DNA from: Membranihabitans marinus
GTDB lineage: Bacteria > Bacteroidota > Bacteroidia > Chitinophagales > Saprospiraceae
DNA length: 64,000 nt
Assembly: GCF_021729155.1 (NCBI RefSeq)
Contig: NZ_JAJQYA010000018.1
Location: 1 to 64,000, forward strand
Reading direction: 5' to 3'
The position numbers and the translations under genes are program-made. The first letter of the stretch is position 1. The number at the start of each line of letters is the position of its first letter. Below, one piece after another: positions 23,823-34,100 of this stretch. A model generated the notes under the pieces. That model was not told the origin of the DNA and made no database searches. It saw only the letters and a program-made list of their open reading frames with translations.

Positions 23823-26800
23823 ATGAAAAGATTTTTATTTTTTGTGGCTCTAGCATTGTGTTGGAGCATGACCTCATTTGCCCAAACTACTGTGACAGGA
23901 ACAGTAGTAGATGAAGATGGGGATCCACTGATAGGCGCCAATGTTCTTGTAAGGGGAGCGTCCATTGGTAACATTACCGACTTCGATGGTAAGTATTCCA
24001 TCGAAGTACCCGCAGGTGCAGAAGAATTGCTATTTAGTTACACTGGTTTTGAATCTCAGGATATTCCAATTAATGGACGCACTATGATAGACGTAGTCTT
24101 AGTGTCTGGTCAACTCTTGGAAGAGATAGTGGTAACTTCTACTGGTTTGGAACGAAACTCGCGTAGCGTGGTTTATGCCAACCAGACGGTTAAAGCAGAG
24201 GATTTGATGTCCTCCCCCAACAAGAATGCACTAGAAGCCCTTCGAGGAAAAACTGCAGGGGTCAAAATTAACACTGGTTCTGGTTCTGTAGGTGCATCCA
24301 GCCGAATTGTAATAAGAGGGGAGAGTTCCTTGACAGGAAACAACAATGCCCTTATTGTGATCGACGGTATACCTATTGATAACTCGACCAGTAGAGGAGG
24401 AGATGGGACCTCTAGTAATGGATATGCCGATTACGGTAATCGATTTAATGATTTAAATCCCGAAGACATTGAATCCATCACAGTATTAAAAGGACCTTCT
24501 GCAACTTCTCTCTATGGATCGAGAGGTGCTTCTGGTGTTTTAGTAGTAACGACAAAGAAAGGTGGAAATGGAAAAGACGGAAAAGTGGAGGTAGGAGTGA
24601 ATTCTTCCTATTCGATTCAAGAAGCTTATGTGTTGTTGCAAAGACAAGATCAGTTTGGTCAAGGGTATGATAATGCTCACTTCGATACTGGAGAGAACTA
24701 GTCTTGGGGCCCTAGGTTTGATGGAGTAGAAAGACCGTGGACCAGTCCGATTGATGCCGATGGCGACGGTGCTTTGGAAGCATTGGTAAGACCCTATAGC
24801 GCGGTTCCCAATCAAATCCAAGACTTCTTTAGACAGGGAAGTAATCTAAACAATAGTGTATATCTATCTGGTGCCAAAGGAGGATTTACATATTACGCGT
24901 CCTACTCCAATGTGGCTCAAGAAGGTACAATGGATAATACGAGTTATGATCGAAACAATTTTAATCTAAAGGCCAGTGCAAAATTGACCGATCGACTGTC
25001 TACAGATTTTGGAGTAAATTACTCAATATTAGAATTGAATACAGCTACTGAGGGCTACCGACCTTTTGAAGGTTTGAATGCTTATGCAAATGCCATTCAG
25101 GCTCCGGTTAATATTCCCTATAGTGAAATTAGAGATTATACCAGCCCTTTCCATGATTTAAATGGTTTTTACGGAAGTTATTCTATTAATCCGTATTACA
25201 TCTTAAATGAATATAAATCAGAGGGTAAATTTAATAACCTATTGGCCAATGCCAGTGTGAAATATAATATCCTAGAAGGCTTGGATTTGGTAGGTAGAAT
25301 TGGTCTAAACTCTGTTAGTAGAAATGTAAATGAATCAATTCCTAGATACGCCTATGCAGATCAATTGGTTTGGGGTGATGATTTTGAATTGGTTTCCAGA
25401 GGTGGTCGTCACAATTCACCGGGAGAATATTCAAACTTAGAAGGTTCTAATTTGAATATTGATGGCTCTGCCTTATTAAATTATGCTAGAAATTTAACCT
25501 CTAATGGTCGATGGACTATGGACGCAACTGTGGGGTACAATATTTTTAATCGAACCACAAGATTTGTGGAGGGAGAGACCGTTGGTGGACTTGTTGTTCC
25601 TGGTTGGTATCACCTCAGCAATAGCGTGCAATTGGCCAAGTCGACTGAAGAGAGTACAAGATATCGTTTATATGGCTTTTATGGTAACTTGTCCATAGGG
25701 TTTGACAACGCTGTGTTCTTGGAATATTCAGCTAGAAATGATAAATCTTCTACTTTGCCCGTGGACAATAATTCATTCTTCTACCAAGCTATTGGGGGTT
25801 CTATTGTAATGACGGATTTGTTGAATATGCAACCCAATAAATTTTTAGATTTTCTAAAGTTGAGAGCAAGTATAGGTACGACAGGTAAAGATGCTGGTTT
25901 GTATTTGTTGGAGTCTACATTTTTAGGAAATTCAACCTTGCAGGCTCTTAATTCTGGTCATTCATTAACCTTTCCGTTGAATGGTCAATCTGGATTTACG
26001 GTGTCTGATGTGATCGGAAATCCCGGTCTTAAGCCTGAGTTAACTACCACCTATGAATTTGGTGCAGATATCGGATTCTTTGATAGTCGATTTAATGTAG
26101 AGTATACTTATTACAGTTCCGATCATACCGATCAAATAGTAGAAATTAGTTTACCGTCTTCTTCTGGATTTACCTCTACTACTGGCAATATTGGAAAAAT
26201 GACCAATAAGGGACATGAATTGTCTTTAAATATCAAGCCGATAGACGGAATGGTTAAAGACTTGTACTGGGATGTGAATTTGATATATTCAAAAAATACC
26301 AACGAAGTAGTAAAAATTTCTGAGGATACAGATGAATTGACAGTAGGAGGTCCTTATACCAATGCTGCGGTTTCTATTGTTGCCAAAGAAGGATATCCAT
26401 TTGGAACTTTTAAAAGTACTACCGTTGCTACCACAGATGATGGCCGAACTATAGTAGGGGCAGATGGATTGCCTACCTTGACTTCTGATGAGTATTATTT
26501 CGATGCATATCAGCCCGACTGGACGGCAAGTGCAAGTACTAGTCTTAGCTACAAAGGTATAGGATTTAATATTTTATTTGATTATCGAAAAGGGGGCTCA
26601 TTTCTTTCGACAACCAAAGATCAATTGGAATTCAACGGTACAGCTACTACTACATTGTTGAACGACAGAGAGCCTTTTGTATTCCCTAATAGTGTATTTG
26701 AAAATGAGGATGGAACCTATTCACCCAATGAGGTAGAGGTAACGGCTCAAGATATATATGCAATATCGGGTACTACCTTTGGTGGAAATAGTTTGTTGGT

Positions 26801-27056
26801 CGATGCTACTTATTTGAAATTGAGAGAGATTGGATTGAGTTATTCTTTACCTAAAAAGTTGTTGGCCAACTCTCCGTTGACTCATGCCAAAGTAAGCTTG
26901 TTTGTTCATAACTTAAAATTTTGGCTGCCATCAGAAAACACCTATGCTGATCCTGAAATCAATGGACCAGGATTGAGTGGTAATGCTGCCGGTGTGGAGA
27001 CTACTCAGATCCCGCCTTCTAAAAGCTATGGCATCAATTTAGCATTGAAATTTTAA
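23823..27056 (+). pseudogene. SusC/RagA-family transporter interrupted by one TAG
   Basis: The frame is continuous for 1078 codons except for a TAG at 24699-24701 (codon 293). It sits between FDTGEN and SWGPRFDGVE, a segment that in the paralog at 16008 reads NENGSWGPRLDGVE. The first part has a signal peptide (ending SFAQ), the carboxypeptidase-regulatory-like domain and the plug with ALRGKTAGVKI. After the stop the barrel continues to GINLALKF. There is no other lesion, and the susD and lipoprotein genes downstream are intact. It is a recent nonsense mutation, a phase or sequencing error, or much less likely a read-through site. Without suppression only the plug part would be made. Confidence 0.85.
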
Positions 27057-27076
27057 AATAGTAAAAAAGATAAAAT

Positions 27077-28546
27077 ATGAAATTATTATATAAATTCGGC
27101 ATACTCTGTCTAGGCTTGTTGGCCTTTGCTTGTTCCGAAAGTTTAGAAGAATTAAATGTAGATCCAGACAGATCTCCTACCGCAAGACCTCAAGAAGTAT
27201 TGACTTCTGCACAGGGTTATTTGTCATGGGTATTGGAATCACAGTATAATGAAAGGGCTTTCCTTTGGGCACAGTATTGGACTTGGGGTCCAGGAGTAGC
27301 CATCGGAGATGATGAGCGATATATTATGAATGGTGTATCTGCTAACAATGCTTGGGATAGAACTTATGCCAACGCCTTGACTGATCTTCAATTTCTAACC
27401 CGATCTGAGGAGCCGGTTTTTGTTGGAGTGGGTAAGATTCTTCAAGCTTATACCTATCAGGGATTGGTCGATCACTTTGGAGATGTTCCTTTTTCTGAAG
27501 CAATACTCGGGGAGATTGAGGATGGTTCGATAATTGCACCTAAGTATGATGACGCCGCTACTATCTATGCGGCTTTGATTCCAATGATTGATGAAGGTTT
27601 GGCAGAATTGGCAAAAGCTTCTAGTGGTGATATGGGAAGCGAAGATTTGATTTATGGTGGAGATATAGCTAAATGGAAAAAATTTGCTAATTCATTGAAA
27701 TTGAGGATTCTCATGAGACAGTCGGTGACTGGAAATACAGCAGAAATTAGTTCAGCAGTCAAAGCATTAATCGATGAAGGGGATTTGATTTCTTCTGAAG
27801 CGGAGGCTCCATTTATGGACTTTTTAGGTCAATCCGGTGACGAGAATCCAATGTATGCCAATATGGAATCAGGAATAGGCAATTTCTATATCGCCAGTAA
27901 TTCATCTTTGAATGTACTTGATTCTTTGGCTGATCCTAGATTGCCATTGTTGTATGCTGAGGCTGTAAATCACGAAGGTGAAATAATAGGAATTGATCAA
28001 GGATCCGTTGACAACGAACCTTTCACCAGTTCTAAAGATGATTATAGTCAAGGTACTAGTATTACATACGACAGTGATAATCCTGCGATATTTATGAGTC
28101 ATTGGGAAGTTTGGTTCTTGAGAGCAGAAGCGGCTATTCGATTTGGTACCGCTGATGTCGCGGAAACAGCTCTTTTAAATGCAATTTCTGAACACTTTAC
28201 TTACTTGGGTTTAACGTCAGATGATGCACAAGCTTATATGGCAAGTCTGGACTTCGACGCCGCTGCCAGTACAAATGAGCAAATTGAAATTCTCGCTATC
28301 CAAAAATGGATATCTATGAATGGTTTGCAGGAATCAGAAGGGTGGTTAGAGTCATTGAGATTTGATACTCCAGATAATCCTATTTTTACTTCCATTGAAA
28401 CAGGTATATATAGAACACCATTGGAGTCGGTATTGAATGAAGGTGTGCATCCTTCGTCTTGGGTATATCCAGCTAAGGAGCAAAGTTTGAATAGAAATGC
28501 ACCTGCCCAAAAAGATATTAGAGATAAAGTGTTCTGGGATAATTAA
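27077..28546 (+). CDS. SusD/RagB-family nutrient-binding lipoprotein
   Basis: A 489-residue protein with a lipoprotein signal (GLLAFACSESLEEL, Cys about 19). The N-terminal ELNVDPDRSPTARPQEVLTS segment, the helical core (WDRTYANALTDL, QAYTYQGLVDHFGDVPFSEA) and the C-terminal PSSWVYPAKEQSLNRNAPA all fit the SusD-like group 2 family. It pairs with the interrupted susC immediately upstream (20-base gap). Because its partner carries a stop, its present function depends on whether that stop is real. Confidence 0.93.
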   Translation: MKLLYKFGILCLGLLAFACSESLEELNVDPDRSPTARPQEVLTSAQGYLSWVLESQYNERAFLWAQYWTWGPGVAIGDDERYIMNGVSANNAWDRTYANALTDLQFLTRSEEPVFVGVGKILQAYTYQGLVDHFGDVPFSEAILGEIEDGSIIAPKYDDAATIYAALIPMIDEGLAELAKASSGDMGSEDLIYGGDIAKWKKFANSLKLRILMRQSVTGNTAEISSAVKALIDEGDLISSEAEAPFMDFLGQSGDENPMYANMESGIGNFYIASNSSLNVLDSLADPRLPLLYAEAVNHEGEIIGIDQGSVDNEPFTSSKDDYSQGTSITYDSDNPAIFMSHWEVWFLRAEAAIRFGTADVAETALLNAISEHFTYLGLTSDDAQAYMASLDFDAAASTNEQIEILAIQKWISMNGLQESEGWLESLRFDTPDNPIFTSIETGIYRTPLESVLNEGVHPSSWVYPAKEQSLNRNAPAQKDIRDKVFWDN

Positions 28547-28564
28547 GAATTAAAAACATAAAAG

Positions 28565-29281
28565 ATGAAACAAATAAAAATAATAGCATTATTGTGTTTG
28601 GCAATAGGATTTTTCTCTTGTGAGGAAGAGTCAGATATTGTTGAATCAAAAATAACCTACCTTCCCAAGTTTGAAGCAGCTGGAGAGGATTATATTGAAT
28701 TGACCTGCGTGGAAGATTTTGTTGATCCCGGAACCATCGCCATTGAAGGAGGGACAGAAATCGATGTAAATACTGTAGTAAAAGGTAAGTATTTTGGAGC
28801 TTCTTCAGTTTCCACTCCGGATGAGTATGTGATTAGCTATAGTGCAGTGAATGTCGATGGCATTCCCGGGGCATATATGAGAGAGGTATTCAAAAAACCA
28901 TGTGATGGTGATTTGGTGACCAATATTTCTGGTATCTATTCTTCAACCGTTACTAGGATTACTGGGGCAGTTCAAGCTGATCTCAATAATGTATATATCG
29001 TCCAATTGTCAGACAATACCTATGGATTGTCACATGGTATCGGTGGTTATTATGATTTGGGACTTGAGTATGGACCAGATTATGCGTCTTTAGGCGCGGT
29101 GATTACCGCCAATGATATAGGTTCCAATGATTTTACAGTGTCAGATGCTACCTTCCCAGTTTGGGGAAATGTAGTTCAAATTACCAATTTTAAAGTAGAT
29201 GCTTCTACAGGCACGATTACCTATCACGGATCAGGGAATTTTGGAAATGGTGAATTTGATGTGGTATTGAAGAAGAAGTAA
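28565..29281 (+). CDS. SusCD-associated lipoprotein, DUF5011/BT_2262-like
   Basis: A 238-residue protein with a lipoprotein signal (AIGFFSCEEESD, Cys about 19). The first half has the Ig-like region with LTCVEDFVDPGTIAIEGG and EYVISYSAVNVDG. The second half has the BT_2262-type pattern GIYSSTVTRITGAV, YGLSHGIGGYYDLGL and GTITYHGSGNFGNGEFDVVL. It is the counterpart of the protein at 20752, last in the operon, and followed by a good terminator at 29367. It is probably a surface accessory protein. Confidence 0.82.
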   Translation: MKQIKIIALLCLAIGFFSCEEESDIVESKITYLPKFEAAGEDYIELTCVEDFVDPGTIAIEGGTEIDVNTVVKGKYFGASSVSTPDEYVISYSAVNVDGIPGAYMREVFKKPCDGDLVTNISGIYSSTVTRITGAVQADLNNVYIVQLSDNTYGLSHGIGGYYDLGLEYGPDYASLGAVITANDIGSNDFTVSDATFPVWGNVVQITNFKVDASTGTITYHGSGNFGNGEFDVVLKKK

Positions 29282-29366
29282 TCAGGTATAATGCATAAAT
29301 TGGTTTTTATAGCCTCATAGCAGTTGTAAAAATCAAATAATGAATTTACTTGCCTAATTTTTTATG

Positions 29367-29401
29367 GCGATTGTTTGCACTTGGCGAACAATCGCTTTTT
29401 T
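29367..29401 (+). terminator. Terminator of second SusCD operon
   Basis: GCGATTGTTTGC, loop acttg, GCGAACAATCGC and a T run, located 85 bases after the lipoprotein stop. Confidence 0.85.
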
Positions 29402-29593
29402 ATTTTCTACTAACTATTTACTGCGAAATCTGTATAAAATGGTTAAAATATCAAAAATTACAATTATATTTAGTTCAATTCAGTTTTATATCCACTAGTG
29501 CGTGGCAACCTAAATATAGGGATGGGGTGTTCGATAAAGCCCGGAAACAAAATTATGGAAAGGAATGATTGCAGGGGAAATATGGGAGTGTAA

Positions 29594-30490
29594 ATGGATA
29601 GTAAAATAATTAGGTTTTTAGATTATATAAAATATGAAAAAAGGTACTCGGACAATACCATAGTGGCCTACCGCAAGGATTTGAATCAATTCAAATCTTT
29701 TTTGGACGAGACTTTTGGAGAAATGGATTGGGCTGAGGTTAGTCATCTTAATGTCCGTAGCTGGGTTTTTCACCTCTCAGAATTATCAAGTGACAAACGA
29801 ACCATTAACCGAAAAATATCTAGTCTGAGATCATTCTACAAATACCTGTTCAATAATCAAATAGTGAGTAGTCATCCACTGCAACACATCCAAAGTGTAA
29901 AAGTGGGAAAATCCCTGCCTGTAGTTGTGCCTACAGAGGCCATCGATAAATATATAAATGCACCGAGTGAAAGCTGGCAGGATCTCAGAGATCAAATGCT
30001 AATTCAGGTATTATATGAGACGGGAATGCGACGTGCAGAGGTAATGAAATTGACTTTTGATGACATTCGTTGGGATCGTCAACAGATAAGAGTACTAGGT
30101 AAGGGTAATAAATGGCGGATCATTCCCTTGAGAGTTGACTTGGTTGATAAGTTGACTAAGTATCGAGAAGAAATTCAAGCGCAATTTGATGATCTGACAC
30201 CTTATATAATAGTGCGGGACAATGGTAAGCCTGCCTATCCCAAATGGATATATAATAAGGTGAAACAAATAATAGATGTCATAGCGACGACTGAAAAATC
30301 CAGTCCTCATATATTGAGGCATTCTATCGCCACACATCTTCTAGACAATGGAGCTGATGTGAGGATAATAAAGGAGTTTTTGGGACATAGCAGTATGGCT
30401 AGTACAGAAATATATACACATAATTCGATAGAGAAGCTCAAGGCGGCCTACAAGTCCTCCTTGCCCAATCTCGATCGGATCATTCTTTAA
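29594..30490 (+). CDS. Tyrosine recombinase, XerC/XerD type
   Basis: A 298-residue protein. The N-terminal SAM-like DNA-binding domain (about 1-85) is followed by the catalytic domain. The active-site residues are visible: Arg in TGMRRAEV, Lys in LGKGNKWR, His-x-x-Arg in HILRHSIATHLL, His in LGHSSM and the nucleophile in TEIYTH. Size and sequence fit a chromosome-dimer-resolving Xer recombinase rather than a phage integrase, and the housekeeping neighbour hpf supports that. It is likely co-transcribed with hpf, 19 bases downstream. Whether it is XerC or XerD cannot be decided here. Confidence 0.92.
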   Translation: MDSKIIRFLDYIKYEKRYSDNTIVAYRKDLNQFKSFLDETFGEMDWAEVSHLNVRSWVFHLSELSSDKRTINRKISSLRSFYKYLFNNQIVSSHPLQHIQSVKVGKSLPVVVPTEAIDKYINAPSESWQDLRDQMLIQVLYETGMRRAEVMKLTFDDIRWDRQQIRVLGKGNKWRIIPLRVDLVDKLTKYREEIQAQFDDLTPYIIVRDNGKPAYPKWIYNKVKQIIDVIATTEKSSPHILRHSIATHLLDNGADVRIIKEFLGHSSMASTEIYTHNSIEKLKAAYKSSLPNLDRIIL

Positions 30491-30509
30491 CACTATAAAA
30501 AATGTTATT

Positions 30510-30809
30510 ATGAAAGTAAGAGTAGAATCTATCCACTTTAATGCCGACAGGATCTTAGTAGATTTTATAGAGAAGAAATTGAGTAAGTTGGAACAATTTT
30601 ATGACCAGATTATAGATGTGAGTGTCATTTTAAAATTGGAAAATTCTGGTCAAATCAAGGATAAAATATTAGAAGCTAAAATACATGTCCCTGGAGATAC
30701 TATTTTCGCAAAAGAAACAGACAAAACCTTTGAATCGGCCACGGATAAAGCAGTTGATGTATTAAAAAGGCAGATAATCAAGTATAAAGAGCTGCAAAGA
30801 ACATATTAA
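30510..30809 (+). CDS. hpf: Short-form ribosome hibernation promoting factor
   Basis: A 99-residue protein with the HPF/YfiA fold: an opening MKVRVESIHFNADRILVDFI, a central ILKLENSGQIKDKILEAKIHVPG and an end with TFESATDKAVDVLKRQIIKYKE. It binds the 30S decoding centre in stationary phase and promotes inactive ribosome dimers. It lacks the C-terminal dimerisation domain of long HPF. It follows the xer gene and precedes a strong terminator, just before the translation/transcription cluster. Confidence 0.93.
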   Translation: MKVRVESIHFNADRILVDFIEKKLSKLEQFYDQIIDVSVILKLENSGQIKDKILEAKIHVPGDTIFAKETDKTFESATDKAVDVLKRQIIKYKELQRTY

Positions 30810-30829
30810 TTATAAAAAAAAATAAAAAA

Positions 30830-30867
30830 AGCCACCCTGTATTTCGAAGTATAGGGTGGCTTTGTAT
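30830..30867 (+). terminator. Terminator after hpf
   Basis: AGCCACCCT and AGGGTGGCT flank a short loop and are followed by T-rich sequence; an A run before the stem would also serve minus-strand transcripts. Confidence 0.88.
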
Positions 30868-30950
30868 TTTTTAAGTGGTTTTATAAGTAATTGAATAGTA
30901 ATAGGGTATGAGAAATTTGAGAAATATTTTGCAAAATTTTAAAAGATGTT

Positions 30951-30980
30951 TTTGAGGTTTTTAAAATTGTTGTACTTTCG
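30951..30980 (+). promoter_or_regulatory. Candidate upstream promoter of tRNA-tuf cluster
   Basis: TTTG (30951-30954), 18 bases, then TACTTTCG (30973-30980), one mismatch to the Bacteroidota TAnnTTTG box. It lies 346 bases before the first tRNA. Confidence 0.4.
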
Positions 30981-31016
30981 CAAAAGTAAAGAAGTTGAAA
31001 AAAATATATTTTTCCA

Positions 31017-31047
31017 TTTGTAAATATAATTTTTAATATTATCTTTG
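31017..31047 (+). promoter_or_regulatory. Promoter of the tRNA-tuf-secE cluster
   Basis: TTTG at 31017-31020, a 19-base spacer and TATCTTTG at 31040-31047 match the Bacteroidota primary-sigma consensus exactly. It probably drives tRNA-Thr through tuf and perhaps further. Confidence 0.7.
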
Positions 31048-31325
31048 CAATCGCTTTAAGAGAAAGCGGGTTAATTTGAAATTTTTTTATAATATCTAAC
31101 ACTATCACCTTATTCTCTTCTTGGATGAGTTTGCTGGATAATGCGTTTGAATTTATTTACTTGTAAGTGGATTTAAATGGTGTTGTTTTCTAGGAGAAGT
31201 TGTTGAGCGCATCTGTTTTTCAGGTGTGAAATTTTTGGTGTTTGTTTTTATGGTGCGACGAATTATTTGAATGTGATATTGGCATTTGTTTGTTGATTGA
31301 AGTATTTAATGAGATAATATTGTTA

Positions 31326-31399
31326 GCCGGCATAGCTCAGTTGGCCAGAGCAGCTGATTTGTAATCAGCGGGTCGGGGGTTCGAATCCCTCTGCCGGCT
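31326..31399 (+). tRNA. tRNA-Thr (anticodon TGT)
   Basis: Acceptor GCCGGCA pairs with TGCCGGC; the D-arm AGCTCAGTTGG, anticodon stem CTGAT/ATCAG with loop TTGTA-type and TGT, and the T-arm GGTTCGAATCC are all present. The CCA end is not encoded. It is first of four tRNA genes before tuf. Confidence 0.95.
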
Positions 31400-31564
31400 C
31401 AATGTATTGCAATTGTAAAAACACAGTCTTTTGATTCTGCCTTTGGGTATTGAGAGAGATTGAACCAAAGTTTGACTATTTCTTTTTTAGAATTGAGTTA
31501 TATGGGTATATTGAGCAGAGAAAGGATAGATATGATAACGATGTCTTAAAAGTTGTGGAAGAAT

Positions 31565-31647
31565 GGGGGCGCGCCGGAGTTGGAGAGCCGGGCCAGACTG
31601 TAAATCTGGTGACTCCGTCTGAATAGGTTCGAATCCTATCGCCCCCA
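31565..31647 (+). tRNA. tRNA-Tyr (anticodon GTA)
   Basis: Acceptor GGGGGCG/CGCCCCC, anticodon stem CCAGA/TCTGG around loop CTGTAAA, and the long variable arm (GTGACTCCGTCTGAAT) typical of class II tRNA-Tyr. The CCA end is not encoded. Confidence 0.95.
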
Positions 31648-31693
31648 CTATATAGGCATCGTATATCATAATACGAAGATTAGGATATAATTA

Positions 31694-31766
31694 GCGGGAG
31701 TAGCTCAGTTGGTAGAGCATCAGCCTTCCAAGCTGAGGGTCGCGGGTTCGAGCCTCGTCTCCCGCT
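31694..31766 (+). tRNA. tRNA-Gly (anticodon TCC)
   Basis: Acceptor GCGGGAG/CTCCCGC, anticodon stem CAGC/GCTG around CTTCCAA with TCC, T-arm GGTTCGAGCC. The CCA end is not encoded. Confidence 0.95.
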
Positions 31767-31782
31767 CTTTCTTTTTCTTCTT

Positions 31783-31857
<75 letters not shown>

Positions 31858-31912
31858 AGATAGTGGATGATACTTTAATCAATTAATTGTTGATACATAA
31901 AAAACAAATGTA

Positions 31913-33109
31913 ATGGCAAAACAGAATTTTGAACGGAATAAGCCGCACTTAAACATTGGTACTATTGGTCACGTGGATCATGGTAAAACGACATTGACAG
32001 CAGCGATCACAGTTGTATTATCTGGTGATGGTCTTGCAGAGAAAATGAATTATGATGCTATCGATGCTGCTCCAGAGGAGAAAGAGCGTGGTATCACAAT
32101 TAATACTGCACACGTGGAGTATGAAACTGTTAACAGACACTATGCACACGTAGATTGTCCAGGTCACGCCGATTATGTGAAAAACATGGTTACTGGTGCT
32201 GCTCAAATGGACGGAGCTATCTTGGTTGTAGCTGCTACTGATGGTCCTATGCCACAAACTAGAGAGCACATCTTGTTGGCTCGTCAGGTTGGTGTTCCTA
32301 AGATCGTTGTATTCATGAATAAAGTGGATTTAGTAGACGATGCAGAGATGTTGGAGTTGGTAGAGATGGAAGTTAGAGAACTTTTAGATCAATATGAATT
32401 TGACGGTGACAACGCAAGTGTTATCCAAGGTTCAGCGTTGAAAGCGTTGGAAGGAGAAGCTGGTGCTGTTCAAGCAATCAAAGATTTGATGGCTGCAGTA
32501 GATGCTGACATTCCTGAGCCTACTCGATTGGTAGATCAGCCTTTCTTGATGCCAGTAGAGGACGTATTCTCTATCACTGGTAGAGGAACTGTTGCTACAG
32601 GTAGAATCGAAAGAGGTGTTATCAATGTAGGTGATGGTGTTGAGATCGTAGGTATGCAGGAAGATGGTGTTAAGCCTGGAACTTCAACTGTAACTGGAGT
32701 TGAGATGTTTAGAAAAATCTTGAACAGAGGAGAAGCTGGTGATAATGCAGGTCTTTTGTTGAGAGGTATCAATAAAGAAGATATTCAGAGAGGACAGGTA
32801 ATCTGTGCTCCTGGAACAGTAAAACCGCATAAACACTTCAAATGTGAAGTATATGTATTGAGTAAAGATGAGGGTGGACGTCATAAGCCATTCTTCAACG
32901 GTTACCGACCTCAGTTCTACTTTAGAACGACTGACGTAACTGGAGATATTTCTTTGCCTGATGGAGTAGAAATGGTAATGCCTGGTGACAACGTAACTTT
33001 GGAAGTTAAATTGATCAACACTATTGCCATGGACAAAGGATTGCGTTTTGCGATCAGAGAAGGTGGTAGAACCATTGGTGCTGGTCAGGTTACAGAGATT
33101 TTGGACTAG
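31913..33109 (+). CDS. tuf: Elongation factor Tu
   Basis: A 398-residue GTPase. G1 GHVDHGKT is at 19-26, switch I has [15 protein letters not shown]3 is DCPGHADY (about 81-88) and G4 is NKVD (about 136-139). Domains 2 and 3 follow with [12 protein letters not shown] and [24 protein letters not shown]. It delivers aminoacyl-tRNA to the ribosome. The position between tRNA-Thr and tRNA-Trp/secE/nusG is the ancient bacterial arrangement. Codon use is biased to frequent codons, as expected of a highly expressed gene. Confidence 0.99.
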   Translation: MAKQNFERNKPHLNIGTIGHVDHGKTTLTAAITVVLSGDGLAEKMNYDAIDAAPEEKERGITINTAHVEYETVNRHYAHVDCPGHADYVKNMVTGAAQMDGAILVVAATDGPMPQTREHILLARQVGVPKIVVFMNKVDLVDDAEMLELVEMEVRELLDQYEFDGDNASVIQGSALKALEGEAGAVQAIKDLMAAVDADIPEPTRLVDQPFLMPVEDVFSITGRGTVATGRIERGVINVGDGVEIVGMQEDGVKPGTSTVTGVEMFRKILNRGEAGDNAGLLLRGINKEDIQRGQVICAPGTVKPHKHFKCEVYVLSKDEGGRHKPFFNGYRPQFYFRTTDVTGDISLPDGVEMVMPGDNVTLEVKLINTIAMDKGLRFAIREGGRTIGAGQVTEILD

Positions 33110-33135
33110 TTTATAATAGTAAACGAAATATATGT

Positions 33136-33183
33136 AATGTAAGTGATTAAGTGGCAATTGTTTGGTGCTTAATCATTTACATT
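33136..33183 (+). terminator. Long hairpin between tuf and tRNA-Trp
   Basis: A 16-bp stem, AATGTAAGTGATTAAG with CTTAATCATTTACATT, holds one G-T wobble. No strong T run follows, so it may be an RNA-processing or partial termination signal rather than a full terminator. Confidence 0.55.
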
Positions 33184-33197
33184 ATTTTATATAATAC

Positions 33198-33270
33198 AGG
33201 AGAGTGGCTCAATTGGTAGAGCAGCGGTCTCCAAAACCGCAGGTTGCAGGTTCGAGTCCTGTCTCTCCTG
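33198..33270 (+). tRNA. tRNA-Trp (anticodon CCA)
   Basis: Acceptor AGGAGAG/CTCTCCT, anticodon stem GCGGT/ACCGC around CTCCAAA with CCA, T-arm GGTTCGAGTCC, discriminator G. The 3' CCA is not encoded. It lies between tuf and secE, as in many bacteria. Confidence 0.95.
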
Positions 33271-33321
33271 CTTTTTTTAAACTATATTCATCAGCACTTT
33301 TATTAATTTAGATTATAGCAA

Positions 33322-33510
33322 ATGAGTAAAATAGCAGATAGTTTTCGAGAAAGTTACCAAGAGTTAACACAAAAGGTGACTTGGCCTTCATGGCAGATGT
33401 TGATTAGTAGTACTATTTTGGTATTGATCGCAAGTATAATATTTGCTCTAATTGTATTTTTATTAGACACGGTGTCTAAGCAGGTTTTGGATCTGATCTA
33501 CAGTCTATAA
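33322..33510 (+). CDS. secE: Preprotein translocase subunit SecE
   Basis: A 62-residue minimal SecE. The amphipathic helix (SFRESYQELTQKVTWPSWQ, about 7-25) with the conserved KVTWPS motif is followed by a single membrane helix (about 30-52, LISSTILVLIASIIFALIVF). It clamps SecY in the inner-membrane Sec channel. It precedes nusG by 21 bases, as nearly everywhere in bacteria. Confidence 0.96.
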   Translation: MSKIADSFRESYQELTQKVTWPSWQMLISSTILVLIASIIFALIVFLLDTVSKQVLDLIYSL

Positions 33511-33531
33511 ACCGATAAAAACTTTAGTAAA

Positions 33532-34077
33532 ATGGCTGAAAAAAGGTGGTATTCTCTTCGTGTCATAAGCGGTAAAGAAAAAAAGATCAAGGAAAGAATT
33601 GATCTGGAAATGCAGCGTTCAAAATGGACTGATATAGTGACACAAGTGGTAGTACCTACAGAGAAAGTGTATAAAATCAGAGGAGGCAAAAAAGTAATCA
33701 CGGAGAGAAATATCCTTCCTGGTTACTTGTTAGTTGAGGCCGATCCTGAAAACTTTAGTGGAGAGATCATTCAATCCATTTCAGGCATGACAAATGTCAT
33801 CCATTTTTTGGGAGGAACTAATCCCATTCCTATGCGTCAATCTGAAGCCAATAGGATGCTAGGAAAAGTTGATGAATCGAATATTTCTCAAGAGGTTATG
33901 ATAGAACCATTCCTAGAAGGAGAAACTGTGAAAATAGTTGATGGTCCTTTTAACGAATTTGTAGGGGATGTAATCGAAGTAAACGAAGAGAAACGAAAAG
34001 TAAAAGTAGTTGTGAAGATTTTTGGTCGAGGAACTGAAGTTGAATTAAACTTTGTACAGGTCGAAAAACAACAATAG
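33532..34077 (+). CDS. nusG: Transcription termination/antitermination factor NusG
   Basis: A 181-residue protein. The NGN domain (about 4-115) opens with KRWYSLRVISGKEKKIKERI and holds the PGYLLVEA motif near 61-68. The C-terminal KOW domain has GETVKIVDGPFNEFVGDV (about 130-150). It binds RNA polymerase and links it to Rho or to the ribosome. It lies between secE and rplK. Confidence 0.97.
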   Translation: MAEKRWYSLRVISGKEKKIKERIDLEMQRSKWTDIVTQVVVPTEKVYKIRGGKKVITERNILPGYLLVEADPENFSGEIIQSISGMTNVIHFLGGTNPIPMRQSEANRMLGKVDESNISQEVMIEPFLEGETVKIVDGPFNEFVGDVIEVNEEKRKVKVVVKIFGRGTEVELNFVQVEKQQ

Positions 34078-34100
34078 CATAATTTTTAAAATTAATTAGA

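Noticed and set aside
24699-24701. TAG as pyrrolysine or programmed read-through codon
   Set aside because: No pyl genes or recoding signal are visible, and the paralog has an ordinary Gly at the matching place; a point mutation or sequence error is simpler.
29594-30490. Integrase of a mobile island
   Set aside because: Size, motifs and linkage to hpf fit a housekeeping Xer recombinase, and no attachment-site duplication was seen around it.
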